From Pseudonocardia sp. C8 (lineage in GTDB: Bacteria > Actinomycetota > Actinomycetes > Mycobacteriales > Pseudonocardiaceae): a DNA stretch of 64,000 nucleotides. The position numbers and the translations under genes were made by a program. Position 1 is the first letter of the stretch. Every line of letters begins with the position of its first letter. The stretch spans positions 2,877,501 through 2,941,500 of the forward strand of contig NZ_JACMTR010000002.1 in the NCBI RefSeq assembly GCF_014267175.1. The letters run 5' to 3'. Under the pieces are notes generated by a model. It did not search any database, had not been told where the DNA came from, and worked only from the letters and a program-made list of their open reading frames with translations. Below, piece after piece: positions 63,161 to 64,000 of the stretch.

Positions 63161-64000
63161 TGGCCACCACGCACGACACCGACTTCTACGCGACCCTCGG
63201 CGTCGGCCGGGACGCGAGCCCGGAGGAGATCCAGCGGGCCTACCGCAAGCTCGCCCGCTCCTACCACCCCGACATCAACAAGGACCCGGGCGCCGAGGAC
63301 ACGTTCAAGAGCATCACGGAGGCCTACGACGTGCTCTCCGACCCGGAGACCCGCAAGCGGTACGACGCCTTCGGCGCGGACTTCCGGTCGGTCCCCGAGG
63401 GCGTCGACCCCGACACCTGGGCCCGGGCCCGCGCGGGCGGTGAGCGCACCGGCGGGTTCGGCGACGGCTCCACCTTCACCTGGTCCGACGACGACATCGA
63501 CATCGAGGACCTCCTCGGCGGGATGTTCGGCGGGCGTGCCCGGCGGGCCCGGGGCCCGGTGCCCGGCGCCGACCAGGAGGCGGAGATCGAGCTGACCCTG
63601 CAGGAGGCCTACCGCGGCGGCCGGCGCTCGCTCACCCTGTCCGGCCCGGACGGTCCGAAGACCCTCGAGGTGAACATCCCGCAGGGGGTCACCGAGGGGA
63701 AGCGGATCCGGCTGGCCGGGCAGGGCGGGCGCGGCTTCGACGGCGGCGAGCCCGGCGACCTGTACCTGATCGTGCGGTTCGCCCCGCACCCGCGCTACCG
63801 CGTCGACGGCCGGGATGTCTCGCTGACCGTGCCGGTCGCGCCGTGGGAGGCCGTGCTGGGGGCGACCGTCGCGCTCGAGATCCCGGACGGCGAGGCCAAG
63901 GTCAAGATCCCGCCCGGCACGGCCGGCGGGAAGCGGCTGCGCCTGCGCGGGCGCGGCATCCCGGACCCGCGCGGCACCGCGGGCGACCTGTACGCCGAGG
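63160..64000 (+). CDS. J-domain co-chaperone, CbpA-like DnaJ without zinc fingers (3' partial)
   Basis: The frame runs to the window edge. The J-domain (residues ~8-72) keeps [15 protein letters not shown] with HPD. A Gly/Phe-rich linker follows. The C-terminal peptide-binding domains begin at about 145, with no CxxCxGxG repeats between, so this is a type II (CbpA-like) DnaJ. In the usual actinobacterial dnaK operon the DnaJ1 has zinc fingers, so this is either a second operon or a variant. The C-terminal part is outside the window. Confidence 0.92.
   Translation, partial: MATTHDTDFYATLGVGRDASPEEIQRAYRKLARSYHPDINKDPGAEDTFKSITEAYDVLSDPETRKRYDAFGADFRSVPEGVDPDTWARARAGGERTGGFGDGSTFTWSDDDIDIEDLLGGMFGGRARRARGPVPGADQEAEIELTLQEAYRGGRRSLTLSGPDGPKTLEVNIPQGVTEGKRIRLAGQGGRGFDGGEPGDLYLIVRFAPHPRYRVDGRDVSLTVPVAPWEAVLGATVALEIPDGEAKVKIPPGTAGGKRLRLRGRGIPDPRGTAGDLYAE

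Overview
This 64 kb window is very GC-rich chromosomal DNA with GTG/TTG starts and frequent 4-bp ATGA/GTGA gene overlaps. The gene families point to an actinobacterium, most likely Pseudonocardia or another Pseudonocardiaceae member: a DUF222/HNH endonuclease, an AfsR-like BTAD regulator, IpdB-like CoA-transferase, an actinobacterial MBL-rhodanese protein and PadR/MarR/ArsR regulators. Genus assignment is an inference from gene content.

Region 1 (1-15547) is one rightward, translationally coupled catabolic operon already under way at the left edge. It encodes an IpdB-like CoA-transferase/hydrolase subunit, an ACAD10/11-type acyl-CoA dehydrogenase, an enoyl-CoA hydratase, a HyuA/HyuB pair whose HyuB carries an acetone-carboxylase-gamma-like zinc tail, an EntE/DhbE-type acyl-AMP ligase, an aminoglycoside-phosphotransferase-like kinase, a thiolase, an old-yellow-enzyme reductase, an FAD monooxygenase and an aromatic-acid:H+ symporter-like MFS protein. 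Together these look like uptake, CoA activation, dearomatising hydroxylation/reduction, ring opening and beta-oxidation of an aromatic or alicyclic acid. The exact combination is not one I recognise, and it is the best candidate here for an undescribed pathway.

Region 2 (15548-17440) is a scar of gene fragments: an MFS C-terminal part, a truncated IS110 element, an aldehyde dehydrogenase tail, an IS-end-like repeat and a DUF2332-like tail.

Region 3 (17441-25495) is an amine/hydroxy-acid oxidation island: two flavin amine oxidases (rightward), TetR, then a leftward set of phytanoyl-CoA-type dioxygenase, RidA, MFS transporter and lactate-2-monooxygenase-type flavoenzyme. Related ~110-bp repeats lie on either side of it, at 17141 and 26300. 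Region 4 (25500-28450) is a second graveyard: sugar-ABC ATPase, GNAT and HD-like fragments around one intact NTF2-like gene.

Region 5 (28494-46783) is ordinary accessory genome: hydrolase, DctA-like symporter, SRPBCC-ArsR-MFS locus with two matching operators, a divergent tryptophan-dioxygenase-fold haem protein, a sulfur/persulfide locus (ArsR-rhodanese, MBL-rhodanese, MFS) sharing three copies of one operator, IclR, several small proteins, a pseudokinase, PhoU and a MarR-MFS pair.

Region 6 (46897-60272) holds an AfsR-like regulator divergent from two flavoproteins, a PadR-transposase chimera with a paired operator facing a methyltransferase, an alpha/beta-hydrolase fold protein without its catalytic Ser and His, a DHFR-like reductase, an AlkZ-like protein, an isoprenylcysteine-methyltransferase-like protein, the HNH protein and an ABM monooxygenase. 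Region 7 (60729-64000) is a dnaK-grpE-dnaJ operon cut by the right edge. No rRNA, tRNA or CRISPR array was found.
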